From Rutidosis leptorrhynchoides (lineage: Eukaryota; Streptophyta; Magnoliopsida; Asterales; Asteraceae), in contig NC_092341.1 of NCBI RefSeq assembly GCF_046630445.1, forward strand, positions 260,761,001 to 260,825,000: a DNA stretch of 64,000 nt. Direction: 5' to 3'. Below the pieces are notes generated by a model. It had not been told where the DNA came from. It saw nothing but the letters and a program-made list of their open reading frames with translations, and made no database searches. The position numbers and the translations under genes were made by a program. The first letter of the stretch is position 1. The number at the start of each line of letters is the position of its first letter. Of the stretch, positions 23,625 to 34,822 are shown in pieces.

Positions 23625-26600
23625 GACATATGTTTCTTGAATGCAGTTTTTACACAATATCATACAAACATGGACTCCAAATCTTGTCCTTATTTTAGTA
23701 TGCAACAGCGGAAGCTCTTAATATTCACCTGAGAATAAACATGCTTTAAACGTCAACAAAAATGTTGGTGAGTTATAGGTCTAACCTATATATATCAAAT
23801 CGTAACAATAGACCACAAGATTTCATATTTCAATACACATCCCATACATAGAGATAAAAATCATTCATATGGTGAACACCTTGTAACCGACATTAACAAG
23901 ATGCATATATAAGAATATCCCCATCATTCCGGGACACCCTTCGGATATGATATAAATTTCGAAGTACTAAAGTATCCGATACTTTGGATGGGGTTTGTTA
24001 GGCCCAATAGATCTATCTTTAGGATTCGCGTCAATTAGGGTGTCTATTCCCTAATTCTTAGATTACCAGACTTAATAAAAAGGGGCATATTCGATTTCGA
24101 TAATTCAACCATAGAATGTAGTTTCAAGTACTTGTGTCTATTTTGTAAATCATTTATAAAACCTGCATGTATTCTCGTCCCAAAAATATTAGATTTTAAA
24201 AGTGGGACTATAACTCACTTTCACACATATTTCCTTCCTCATAAATAAGACTTGGCCACGGATCGATTCATGAACCAATACAAATATGTACATATATATC
24301 AAAGTATGATCAAAATATAATTACAACCATTTTTATTATGTTTTAAAGATTTGAGTGTATTAAGTCAGCTGTCCTCGTTAGTAACCTACAACTAGTTGTC
24401 CACAGTTAGATGTACAGAAATAAATCGATATATATTATCTTGAATCAATCCACAACCCAGTGTATACACGTCTCAGGCTAGATCACAACTCGAAGTATAT
24501 ATATTTTTGGAATCAACCTCAACTCTGTATAGCTAACTCCAACATTACTGCATATAGAGTGTCTATGGTTGTTCCAAATATTATATATACATGGGTCGAT
24601 ATGATATGTCAAAACATTTGCATACGTGTCTATGGTATCCCAAGATTACATAATATATTAGAATACATGTATAATACAATATAAGTTAGCTAGGATATGA
24701 TTTGTATAGATTTGTTAAACATTTCCCGTAGCTAAAAAGATCAAAAATATCCAATCTAGTTTTACCCATAACTTCTTCATTTTAAATTCGTTTTGAGTGA
24801 ATAAAATTGCTATGGTTTCATATTGAACTCTAATTTAAGAATCCAAACAGAAAAAGTATAGGTTTATAGTCGGAAATTTATGTTACATGTCAATTACTAA
24901 AGAGGTAATCATTTCCGTCGAAAGAACGACATCTTGATTACCATTTTGAAAAACATACTTTCACTTTGAGTTTAACCAAGATTTTTGGATATAGTTTCAT
25001 GTTCATATGAAAAATCATTTTCCCAGAAGAACAACTTTTAAATCAAAGTTTATCATAGTTTTTAATTATCCAAACCAAAACAGCCCCCGGTTTCAATACG
25101 ACGGCGTATATCCGATTTTATGGTGTTCACCGTGTTTCCAGGTTTTAAATCATTAAGTTAGCATATCATATAGATATATAACATGTGTTTAGTTGATTTT
25201 AAAAGTCAACTTAGAAGGATTAACTTTTGTTTGCGAACAAGTTTAGAATTAACTAAACTATGTTCTAGTGATTACAAGTTTAAACCTTCGAATAAGATAG
25301 CTTTATATGTATGAATCGAATGATGTTATGAACATCATTACTATCTCAAGTTTTCTGGATAAAACTACTGGAAATGAGAAAAATGGATCTAGCTTCAAAG
25401 GATCCTTGGATGGCTTGAAAGTTCTTGAAGCAAAATCATGACACGAAAACAATTCAAGTAAGATTTTCACTCGAAATAAGATTGTTATAGTTGTAGAAAT
25501 TGAATCAAAGTTTGAATATGAATATTACCTTGAATTAGAAAGATAACCTACTGTAAATAACAAAGGTTCCTTGATCTTAGATGATTACTTGGAATGGATT
25601 AGAAAGCTTGGAAGTAAACTTGCAAACTTGGTAGTATTCTTGATTTTTATGAAACTATACTTATGGAATTTATGAAGAACACTTAGAACTTGAAGATGGA
25701 ACTTGAGAGAGATCAATTAGATGAAGAAAATTGAAGAATGAAAGTGTTTGTAGGTGTTTTTGGTCGTTGGTATATGGATTAGATATAAAGGATATGAAAT
25801 TTTGTTTTCATGTAAATAAGTCATGAATGATTACTAATATTTTTGTAATTTTATGAGATATTTCATGCTAGTTGTCAAATGATGGTTCCCACATGTGTTA
25901 GGTGACTCATATGGGCTGCTAAGAGCTGATCATTGGAGTGTATATACTAATAGTACATACATCTAAAAGCTGTGTATTGTACGAGTACGAATACGGGTGC
26001 ATACGAGTAGAATTGTTGATGAAACTGAACGAGGATGTAATTGTAAGCATTTTTGTTAACTAGAAGTACTTTGATATGTGTCTTGAAGTCTTTCAAAAGT
26101 GTAAGAATACATATCAAAACACAACATGTATATACATTCTAATGGAGTCGTTAAGTCTTCGTTAGTCGTTACATGTAAGTGTTGTTTTGAAACCTTTAAG
26201 TTAACGATCTCAATTAATGTTGTTAACCCAATGTTTATTATATCAAATGAGATGTTAAATTATTATATTATCATGATATTATGATGTATGAATATCTTTT
26301 AATATGATATATACATTAAAATATCGTTACAACGATAATCGTTACATATAAGTCTCGTTTCGTAATTCTTGAGTTAGTAGTCTTGTTTTTACATATGTAG
26401 TTCATTGTTAACACACTTAATGATATATTTAAATATAATTTTATCATGTTAAATATAGTGTATCAATATCTTAATATGATACATATGTATTTAGTAGACG
26501 TTATCATAACGATAATCGTTATATATATCATTTCGAGTTTCTTAACTTAGTAATCTCATTTCTTATGCATATCACACATTGTTAATATATTTAGTGAGAT

Positions 26601-26626
26601 ACTTACTCATCATAATCTTATGTCAA

Positions 26627-26689
<63 letters not shown>

Positions 26690-26883
26690 ACAACATGTAG
26701 TTTTTACAATTTTGTAACGTTCGTGAATCGCCGGTCAACTTGGGTGATCAATTGTCAATATGAAACTTATTTCATTTAATCAAGTCTTAACAAGTTTGAT
26801 TGCTTAACACGTTGAAACATTTAGTCATGTAAATATCAATCTCAATTAATATATATAAACATGGAAAAGTTCGGGTCACTATA
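23625..26883 (-). repeat. Element C 5' LTR, second segment (R/U3)
   Basis: Continues the LTR cut by D (target copy GACAT 23625-23629) and is colinear with the LTRs of element B. It ends GGGTCACTATA, where B has CACTACA, so the terminal CA has decayed. Together with 14718-14961 the LTR is about 3.5 kb. It contains a TA microsatellite (about 26629-26687) and, on the minus strand, the ATACACAGCTT motif and a degenerate version of the U3 palindrome near 25940-25985. Confidence 0.92.
26629..26687. repeat. (TA)n microsatellite in LTR of element C
   Basis: About 29 uninterrupted TA dinucleotides. It lies nearer the LTR start in element order than the different TA expansion found in B. Confidence 0.95.
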
Positions 26884-27987
26884 GTGTTTATCGGTTCGGT
26901 TTTTAGTTTTTCATTTTATTCGGTTCGATTTTCTCGGTTTTGAAATTAAAAATCAAAATAAAAATCCGAACCGAAACCGAATTCAAATATCAAACCAAAA
27001 ACGAAACGAACTGAAAACCGAATTTAAATTTGGTTCGATTTCGGTTAAAAACGAATTCAACTTCCAAAATCGATTTATTTATTTATTTATTTATTTTCAA
27101 TTTTTTCTCATGAGATGAACAATCATTAAAGTATTAACTTTGTAAAGTATCATCCCGTACATAATTAAACATATATACAAAATACAATATAAATTAAGTT
27201 TACTGAATATCACAAGACAATATACATATTATATTAAGAACATAAACAAAATCAATAGCGAAGAGAAAACTAAAATTATCTCAATCTTAGTTATAGTGTA
27301 TACTTTACCAATAAAGAATGCAGGAAAAAAAGTGTATAATTTTATTGATTCGGCTTATATACGTATATTTATTGACTTGAATAGGAAAGTCAATTTTAAA
27401 TGATTGCGGTTTTAAAAATGTAGAGCGAAAGAAATTGAGAAAAATATAAAAGTAAAGATTCAGATAGAATTCAAATCCGAATAAACTTAACTTGAAAAGT
27501 TATGATGTATACTCAACCCATATCTTGTACATGTATATAATAAAATTAATAACTTGATACATATTTTAAATTTGCATAAATTGAATTCTGTTTTATTTTC
27601 AGTTTTCAGTTAACTAAATTCATAATTTTCAAAATCGAAAACCGAACCGAAAAATCAATTAAAATTCGTTTTCGGTTTTGCTAGATCTTTTTTTTTAAAG
27701 CAAGTAAACTTTTATTGATATAACGGAGATATTACAAAGCCCTATAAACTATACAATAAATTTCCATCATAAGGAGGGATAAATTTACACAAATTACTAT
27801 ACAAATTCTAGTCGAGGGACCACTATGCACCACGGCACTTGAAAATATGAGCTGGGAGGGAGCAATAAAACATTACAGCAACTGCGATGACAAAAACATA
27901 TAAAAACTTCGGTTTGATTTTTTTTATTTGATTTCAATTCGATAGTCCGTTTAAACGGTTTGAAACCAAAAATGTTGAAGGCTCCTA
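26884..27987. mobile_element. Probable hAT-like non-autonomous remnant rich in CGGTTCGG
   Basis: AT-rich sequence with many GGTTCGGTTT/AAACCGAACC blocks at both ends (26890-27070, 27600-27680, 27905-27960), as in many plant non-autonomous hAT elements. The left edge GTGTTTATCGGTTCGG looks like the interior of a TAGGGGTGTTTA-type terminus cut by element C. The right edge may be at GGCTCCTA (27980-27987). No transposase. Identity is tentative. Confidence 0.3.
27688..27905 (-). mobile_element. Probable 5'-truncated LINE 3' end
   Basis: On the minus strand it ends with ATCAATAAAAGTTTACTTGC followed by TTT and a short A run, like the tail of plant L1 elements with a polyadenylation signal. It interrupts the CGGTTCGG-rich sequence. 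Target duplications were not found. Confidence 0.4.
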
Positions 27988-28387
27988 TTTATTATACAAA
28001 CTTTTCAGAAGTTTGTGCCCTTCAAAAGTTTTGTATCCAGTTTGATTTTACAATCTGCACATGTCTGAAAACTCCTTTAACTCGATTTTGCATGTAGAAA
28101 TGAGCAACACAGTTTTAACTAACTAAAAGCATTTACATGAATACAAATTTTAACTATATTATTTTTTAATACTTTTTTAGGAAACACTCTAAAATTAGAT
28201 AAATTATATTTTTTCTCAAAAATCTATTAACCTTAGAGAAACAACCGGTAAATTTATCGCTTATCACAAATCTCGTTGTACATTTGACCCCACAAATTAC
28301 AAACTTGCATTTTTCAATGGTTTGAACAAAATCATCTCTTACACTAGCATTTTTCAATGGCTATCAAACCCTTTTAACATTATTCAC

Positions 28388-28397
28388 CTATATATAC
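28388..28397 (+). promoter_or_regulatory. Probable TATA box of ProDH
   Basis: CTATATATAC, about 220 bp upstream of the ProDH ATG. No ATG occurs between it and the start codon. Confidence 0.55.
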
Positions 28398-28403
28398 CCC
28401 TCA

Positions 28404-28424
28404 ACTCATTTCATCGAAACTCAT
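28404..28424 (+). promoter_or_regulatory. Two ACTCAT elements near the ProDH transcription start
   Basis: ACTCAT at 28404-28409 and 28419-28424. ACTCAT is the core of the proline- and hypo-osmolarity-responsive element described for the Arabidopsis ProDH promoter, recognised by group S bZIP factors. Here the pair is just downstream of the TATA box, not upstream, so function is inferred. Confidence 0.45.
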
Positions 28425-28506
28425 CAAATATAAAAAATCTCTTGGGTCAAGAATATACGTAACTTTATAACCTTTTTTTCTTCCATAAAGCTTATAGCTC
28501 AAAAGA

Positions 28507-28548
28507 GATCTTGCCTTAGGATTATATATATAACCTCAAGGCAAGATC
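28507..28548 (+). other. Hairpin in the 5' UTR of ProDH
   Basis: GATCTTGCCTT (28507-28517) and AAGGCAAGATC (28538-28548) are perfect inverted repeats. The AGG/CCT bases inside extend the stem around an AT-rich loop. It lies about 66 bp before the start codon. Confidence 0.6.
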
Positions 28549-28614
28549 ACTTTGCAGTTATTAAGCAACCGTTAACCACCACTTGCCGTTGTAAAACCGC
28601 CATCAACCGCCATC

Positions 28615-31600
28615 ATGGCAATGGTTAAAAAACATGTTTCATACAAATTTGTCAAATCCTTCGTCCGCCAAGCCAATTCGGGCCAACCCTCATCCACCAT
28701 CGCCACCCCGAAATACCGTCAAGCCCATCGGGCCGCCCTTAACGCAGGCACTAGTACTAACTACCCAACACAGCCAGAAAAGGTTACCACAAACAATGTT
28801 ATCGAAAATGATGGCGAAATATTTGATTTTGAGGACACGAAGGCATTGTTTGCAACGGTGTCAACAAAAAAACTGTTACATTCTGCTGCTACATTAAACA
28901 TGGCGGCGATTGAGCCCATGGTGGATTTGAGCCTTTGGGTTATGAATTCACGGTTGATGGAGTTTGGTTTGTTTAAAAAAACGGTGATGGGGACGATTAG
29001 ATACACGGCGTATGATCATTTTGTGGCGGGTGGGGATACAGTTGAAACGGGTCAGACCTGTTTAAAGTTGTATGATTCCGGGTTGAGAGGGATGTTGGAT
29101 TATGGGTTGGAACATGCAAACAATAATGAATCTTGTGATCAAGCTGCTCAACAATTGATGATAACTGCTGCAGCCCCCCAATCTCTTCCTCCATCTGCTG
29201 TAAGTTTCTTCATTTGGCCGTATAAAAACTTATGGTTCAACCCTATATCGAAACCCCTGCCCATTTTGACACCACCCCGCCCATTTTGACACCCGTAACG
29301 CTAATACATATTTGTGATATCATTATATGGCGAAATGGGATCAAGCTCATTGATTGATACGTCAACTGGTAAACTTTCATGTAAAAAATTAATAATCTTG
29401 GATAGTTGGATATGTCATAATTGAAGAAATAGATAATTTTGTGACGAGTAGGATTAATTTAAAAAAAATGTGACTTACTGTCACTATATCCAAGATTATA
29501 GAAAGCCTCTATTATAGTGACGAAATGAAGTCAATTTTCATTTTTTTATTAATCCTTTTTTGTCTTGATTTATTTCATTATTCACATTAATTTCTAAGAT
29601 TATAAAAAGTCTTTTTTATAGTCACATGCGAAATGAAGTAAATGTTATTATTTTATTTTTTTTAAAGGTAATACCATATTTAATTTATTAACACAAAAAC
29701 TCACAGTACATGAAAATATACATAGCAGAATTCACAACAAAATACTCACAAACTCACAGTAAATGTTATTTTTTATTAACCCTTTCTTGATCCGATTTCT
29801 TTCATTATTGTTAATGTCAATGTATATATACATTTTTTTGTTGATTCCATATAAGTGAGTGATTCTGTGCCTATTAATGATATATAAAAAGATATCAATC
29901 TATATTTTTTAGTGAAAAATTTAACTATTAATTCAATACAAAGTATTTTAAAAAAAAAAAATATTTTCCAAGTTTTTGGGAGTGCTTCTCCATTGTTATT
30001 TTTATCCCCCTGTTACCTTTTTTTTTTTTTTTGGTTTATCAATTTAAAATATGCATTTAATTTGAACTATTTTTATGATAAAAAAAAAAAACAGGTAAGT
30101 TTTATGGCTGTGAAGGTTACAGCAATCTGCCCAGTGTATCTTCTAAGGAGAGTGAGTGATCTTCTTCGATGGGAGTACAAGAATTCATCTTTCAAGCTTC
30201 CATGGAAGCAACAAACTTTGCCAATATTTTCTGAATCCAGCCCATTTTATCATACATTACAACAACCTTCTCCTTTAAACGCTAACGAAGAACGTGATCT
30301 TGAATTAGCACATCAAAGACTAATCAACATTTGTGAAAAAAGCTTTGAAAGCAATGTCCCTGTCGTTATTGATGCCGAAGACACTTCAATCCAGCCTGCA
30401 ATTGATTACATGACGTATTGGGCTTCCGTTAAGTACAACGAGCCCAAAAAGCCCATGGTTTATGGCACCATTCAAGCTTTTTTAAAAGATGCTGGTGAGA
30501 GGATGTCTTTGACCAAAAATGCAGCTGATAAAATGGGTTTGCCTGTCGGGTTTAAGTTGGTTCGTGGGGCTTATATGTCGAGTGAAAGGAAGTTGGCTCA
30601 TTCGCTTGGTGTCGAGTCCCCTGTTCATGATACCATTTTAGGCACACACAATTGTTACAATACGTGTTCTTCATATATGCTTGATCAGATTTCTAATCGC
30701 CCTGGTGGACTCATTCTTGCCACCCACAATCTTGATTCAGGTAAAGCTTTACTTTAAAATTTTTAAAAAGATTCAAGATTTTAACCGTTGTGTAACCGTT
30801 GTATGGCCTATAAATTATCACTACCCAGTTGAAAAATTACAAAAAGATTCAATTTTTTAAATACCCTTTTAGTACCATCATATGGGCTGTCTTTCATTTC
30901 CATATATCATGTGAAGATGTATACAAGATTCAAGGTTTTGATTACACACTTTATAACCCATTAGAAAAATTACAAGAAGATTCAAGATTTTAAATACCCT
31001 TATAGTGCCATCATATGGGCTGTCTTTCATTTTCATCTATCATGTGAAGATGTATAAAAGATTCAAGATTTTGAATACACACTTTATAACCCAGTAGAAA
31101 AATTACAAAAAGATTCAAGATTTTAAATACCCATTTAATATCATCATATGGGTTGTTTTTCATTTTCATCCATCATGTGAAAGTTTGTAACTTGATTCAA
31201 GATTTGATTAAAATGAATGTGATAACAGGAAAACTGGCTGCACAAAAGGCACGTGAGTATGGAATTAATAAAGAAAGTGATAAGCTCGAGTTCGCTTCAC
31301 TCTATGGAATGGCAGAAGCAATGACTTTCGGGTTGAGGAATGCAGGCTTCGGTGTTAGCAAGTATTTGCCATTCGGGCCCATTGATCAAATCATGCCATA
31401 CCTTTTACGACGAGCGGAAGAGAACAAAGGGATGTTGTCTTCCTCAAGTCTTGACAGGCAACTCATGATGTAAGATATTATTAGTGAACTCTTGAACTTC
31501 AGCTACTAAAGTTGTTACCAAATATTCATTTTTGATCATTTTTTTTTCATGGTATTTTACAGGAAAGAATTGAAGAGGAGAATGAAAGCATATTTTGGAA

Positions 31601-31650
31601 GCAAAAGTGAGAACCAATTCAAACAACAAGCTAACTCCATTGCTAACTAA
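28615..31650 (+). CDS. ProDH: Proline dehydrogenase, mitochondrial (four exons)
   Basis: FAD enzyme that oxidises proline to pyrroline-5-carboxylate in mitochondria, the first step of proline catabolism. Exons inferred from GT-AG sites and frame: 28615-29199, 30095-30740, 31229-31469, 31563-31650, giving 519 aa, close to known plant ProDH (about 500 aa). The N-terminus (MAMVKKHVSYKFVKSFVRQ) is basic and hydroxylated, fitting a mitochondrial presequence. Family landmarks: VKVTAICPVYLL, DAEDTSIQPAIDY, GFKLVRGAYMSSERKLA, LATHNLDSGKLAAQKARE, GLRNAGFGVSKYLPFGP and YLLRRAEENKG near the C-terminus, which holds the substrate-binding arginines. The start is the first ATG after the TATA box, in a good context (ATCATGG). 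All junctions keep frame and no stop interrupts. This is the only intact cellular gene seen in the window. A cDNA would settle exon edges. Confidence 0.93.
29200..30094 (+). other. ProDH intron 1
   Basis: 895 bp, starts GTAAGT and ends AAACAG. AT-rich, with poly-T tracts and short imperfect duplications (CGAAATGAAGT near 29521 and 29629). The exon 2 side begins with another GTAAGT. Confidence 0.8.
30823..31185 (+). repeat. 133-bp tandem repeat in ProDH intron 2
   Basis: About 2.7 copies of a unit containing GAAAAATTACAAAAAGATTC and CATCATATGGGCTGTCTTTC. TATGGG recurs at 30881, 31014 and 31147, exactly 133 bp apart. The repeat fills most of intron 2 (30741-31228). Confidence 0.92.
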
Positions 31651-32194
31651 GTAATTGACATCGCTAAATATATATTTTTATCAAGTCTTTGTTGATGTCT
31701 CCAAGTCACAAATGTAATCAAGATGTACAGACTGAAATAAGTATGTAAAGGGGCTAAGGTTCCTCTTTTTTTTTTACATTATTTCTCTTTAATGAAAATT
31801 TTAAAGTGATTTTATGTATTTATTATGTAAATCTCATCGGAAAAATTTCTGTCTTTGCAAAAGTGTCTAACCATTTGATTTCCAGAATCCGAATAAAAAA
31901 GCATGATATACAAAATGTTCTGTCTTTGCTAAAGTGTCCAAAAACCATTTAATGCTAATGTTATATTCAAATAAATTAATTCTGTCTTATAACATCAATC
32001 CTGTTAAATAAGTTCAACTAAAAACAAATAGTCTTTATCGGCAAATTTACTCATTAGCTGAGCCCAAGCCCAAGTTAAAGCCAAAGCCAAACCCAAGCCC
32101 ATTCCAGAACCTTTGTCGTCATCTTTCAATCATAGATTCAAAGTTAATTAAGCAAGGCCCAGACCCACTTACTACAACAACATACATATTCTTA
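31651..32194 (+). other. ProDH 3' UTR and downstream intergenic DNA
   Basis: No ORF. AATGAAA at about 31790 could serve in polyadenylation. A short imperfect repeat (CTGTCTTTGC..AAGTGTC) occurs at 31848 and 31920, and AAGCCCAAG/AAGCCAAAG repeats at 32064-32100. Confidence 0.5.
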
Positions 32195-32558
32195 GACTAG
32201 TTGTAGTGGTAGGGGGCGTTGGTTGATGGTGTGTGTTGTTTTTTTCACTTTTTTGATGACTAAGACGTGTAAATATTTTGTATGGAGTAGTGGTGGTGTT
32301 GGTTTTTGGTGTGGGTTAGGAGTATTGTGATAAGATGTTAAAATATAATTGGGTAAATATTAAAAAGGGGATAAAAATAATATTTTTAAAATAATAAAAA
32401 ATTAATAAAATCAAAGCAAAAGACATTGCTATCTCCGTTGCATCCCAACCGACGGCTCCAAAATTTATGAATCCCACGTCCCAATACTTGGGTTTTGAGT
32501 GTGGCTTGCATGCCACATGGGATTCCAACGGCGTTTTTCGAGTGTGATACAAACCGTC
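32195..32558. mobile_element. MITE candidate with TTA target duplication (Harbinger-like)
   Basis: 364 bp flanked by TTA (32192-32194, 32559-32561). The ends are imperfect inverted repeats: GACTAGTTGTAG at the left and GACGGTTTGTAT reading in from the right, with GGCGTTGG and CGCCGTTGG further in. No transposase. TTA duplication is typical of PIF/Harbinger elements. Confidence 0.4.
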
Positions 32559-32564
32559 TTAGAG

Positions 32565-32817
32565 AAATTGGTCAATATGCTCTCATTCTAAACAATGTTT
32601 AACAATATGCCCTCAAAAAATCGTAATTGCAAAATTACCCCCTCTCCATGCGCAATGCACCATACACGATGCGTGATGACCATTGTTGGGCTGCAACACG
32701 CATCACGCACAGACCATGAAGAATCATGTGTCAAGCGTGGAGAAGAGGAATTTTGCAACACTTTTTTGAGAGCATACTGTTAAACATTTTTTAAATGAAT
32801 GCATTTTGATCAATTTT
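32565..32817. mobile_element. Foldback MITE with about 80-bp inverted repeats
   Basis: The left arm AAATTGGTCAATATGC...AATGTTTAACAATATGC continues to TGCAAAATTA. It is mirrored by the right arm, read in reverse, AAAATTGATCAAAATGC...AATGTTTAACAGTATGC continuing to TGCAAAATTC. The centre has GATGCGTGATG and CATCACGCAC. No ORF. Family not recognised. Confidence 0.6.
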
Positions 32818-32956
32818 CCTATTTCTTATTTAAGTTTAGCCGATCATGGGCCCACCCCTATTTTTGTTTATATATAATGGAAGAAATAATAAGCTAAAGA
32901 ACTTCAAAATTTTAACTAATTTGTAGCACTAAATTTGATCAAGTTGTTATGTATTA

Positions 32957-33155
32957 CTACATCCGTCTCAATTTAATAGACCTAATTTCTATTTTGAAAT
33001 ATCTCAAATTAATAGTCAACTTTCTATCTCAACCAATGAAAAGAGATTACAGTAGAGAGAGGAGATATTTTATTGGTGAAGAATAAAGTTACTGAGATTT
33101 TTTAAAACTACGTGTTTTTTGTCTGGAAACTATTAAATTAAAACGAAGGAAGCAC
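32957..33155. mobile_element. Stowaway-like MITE remnant
   Basis: Left end CTACATCCGTCTCAATTTAA and right end (reversed) GCTTCCTTCGTTTTAATTTAA are imperfect inverted repeats of the CTCCCTCCGTYCC type. No clear TA duplication at the right edge. Confidence 0.45.
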
Positions 33156-34579
33156 TTCTTTCGTCCCAAAAAATCCACATTACTAGTTATTAAATGCACA
33201 TTTTGAAAATATGTTGCAAATATCAAACCTAGAAAGTAACAAACATGAGAATTTACCTTGCTAAAAATTTATAAAAAGCGTAAACATCTTCCTCTCTCAT
33301 ATTTCAAATTTTATTTCCCTTATGTGCAAACCTTAATTTCTGCAATGCCGCCACCAAACTTTGGCATCTCACCAGAGGTTCGGTTGGTCCCTTATCCTTT
33401 TTCATTTGACTTTATCCCTTTAACCGCTTATCTTCTATTTATCTTTATGGTTTCTTCTTGAAAGGAGTCACCTATTAACAACACTCTACACAATATCCGT
33501 CGATGTTTGTTTCTCTTAGTTTTCGGTCGGGTTACCGATATCATCCATTTTTGTTTGCCTACTCATCATGCAGTGTTTTGTTACCCCTAATTTGAGGTGG
33601 TTCTCTTTGTTTTGTGTTGTGTCAATCAACTAAGACATGTTTCGGTGGTTGCTGCTCGTTCGAGTTTGTATGGTTTCATTGGTGTTGGTGTTTTGGTTGT
33701 TGTTCATTAGTATCTTTGGCGCGGTGGATGATTTTTCCGGGTTTTTTATATGATTGGTCAATGTCTATGTTCCTTCCGTCACCCTTTCTGATCCGCTATG
33801 GTCGCCGTTTTTCGTTTTGATGTGCTTCATCACGTGTCGTTCTTCCACTTTGTCACCACTTCTTATCCAAGACTCGTTTCTTGGTCTTAATGTTATACTC
33901 GGTTGGTTGTCTCTATTAGGCTTATATACGTTTTTCGACATCCATTTGTATGTTTCATTTCCTTGGTCACTTTAGGTGTGTTCTGAACAACACAACCCTT
34001 GTTTAGCTACTTTTCAAGTTTGGAGGGCCTTGATTGGGACTTTTGGTGTTTATGGTTATTTTAGGTGATTTATTGACTTGGTTTGTTTGTAGTTAACGAT
34101 GGTGATTGTATCCTTTGATGTCATCCGCTCCTTGATTGAATTTGGCATCTCACTGATGACTGTCAGTCGGTTTGAAGTTGGGTTCGGAGTGTAGGGGAGA
34201 TTCAGTTAATGTAATTCTACTCGTTGGTATTCAATAGTTTAGCATCGATAGGTTTGATGGTTCAACTATGTCAACTATCAACAATGTCAAGTATTTGTGA
34301 TGTGATTGTAGTGTAATTGGTTTGTAATAGTGTCTAGTACAATGGATACGTCAAATTGATATAATATATGTTAGTGACAAATGTATGAATCAATTGTAAC
34401 ACACGTAGATCTTTCAATCTCTTTAATTTAGATTTGTGTATAATTTCAAATAAACAAAAAAAAATAATAATATGGGAATTGTATTTTGACTATCAAATTT
34501 GATAAATTCGCCAAAATTTTGTAATAGAGTATGGAACACTCAATTACACTCATTAGGACAACAATTGCCCTAACTAGTA
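33156..34579. other. Intergenic DNA without a supported gene
   Basis: Only short open frames with no recognisable protein similarity. The stretch 33480-34330 is T/G-rich and may be an eroded transposon, but nothing diagnostic was found. Confidence 0.4.
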
Positions 34580-34822
34580 CGATCCATCCGTTCTAAATTT
34601 ATTGTCGGTATTTTATTTTGTGATGTCCCAAATAAATTGCCCATATTCATAAGATTGATAAGAATAAAGCGGAGTTCTATTTTATCCTTAAAGTACACGC
34701 GCAAGACAGAAAATTAGGTAAAAATTAAGAGGTAAAATTGGAGAGCAAACAAAAGTATATGGTAGTTATCACATTATGTTAAATTGTGTTTTTTATCTGA
34801 AAAAAAATTGGAACAGAGGGAG
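34580..34822. mobile_element. Stowaway-like MITE with TA target duplication
   Basis: 243 bp between TA dinucleotides (34578-34579, 34823-34824). Left end CGATCCATCCGTTCTAAATT and reversed right end CTCCCTCTGTTCCAATTTTT match the Stowaway terminal pattern. No ORF. Confidence 0.6.

Larger units (their letters stand above)
1..26883 (-). mobile_element. Gypsy element C (F-box family), left-truncated by the window and nested
   Basis: Minus-strand Ty3/gypsy element of the same family as element B at 46115-59326. In element order it runs 5' LTR (26883 back to 14718), primer-binding site, leader, ORF0, F-box ORF, gag-pol, and leaves the window at base 1. Two younger elements sit inside it: A (3868-14667) in the leader and D (14962-23624) in the 5' LTR. 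Removing each insertion with one target-site copy gives sequence colinear with B. All four internal reading frames are broken, so the copy is dead. The 3' LTR and the left target site lie outside the window. The family assignment is direct from near-identity to B. Confidence 0.93.

Noticed and set aside
28166..28357. 63-codon minus-strand frame upstream of ProDH
   Set aside because: Overlaps the promoter region and contains a short direct repeat (GCATTTTTCAATGG); no similarity.
29912..30094. Coding extension upstream of ProDH exon 2
   Set aside because: AT-rich, ends in a polyA/AACAG acceptor, and does not resemble ProDH; exon 1 joins at 29199.
32316..32552. 78-codon minus-strand frame downstream of ProDH
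   Set aside because: Lies wholly inside the TTA-flanked MITE; no similarity recognised.
33258..33975. Three short hydrophobic frames in the intergenic region
   Set aside because: T-rich composition explains the hydrophobicity; no start context, family or continuity between frames.
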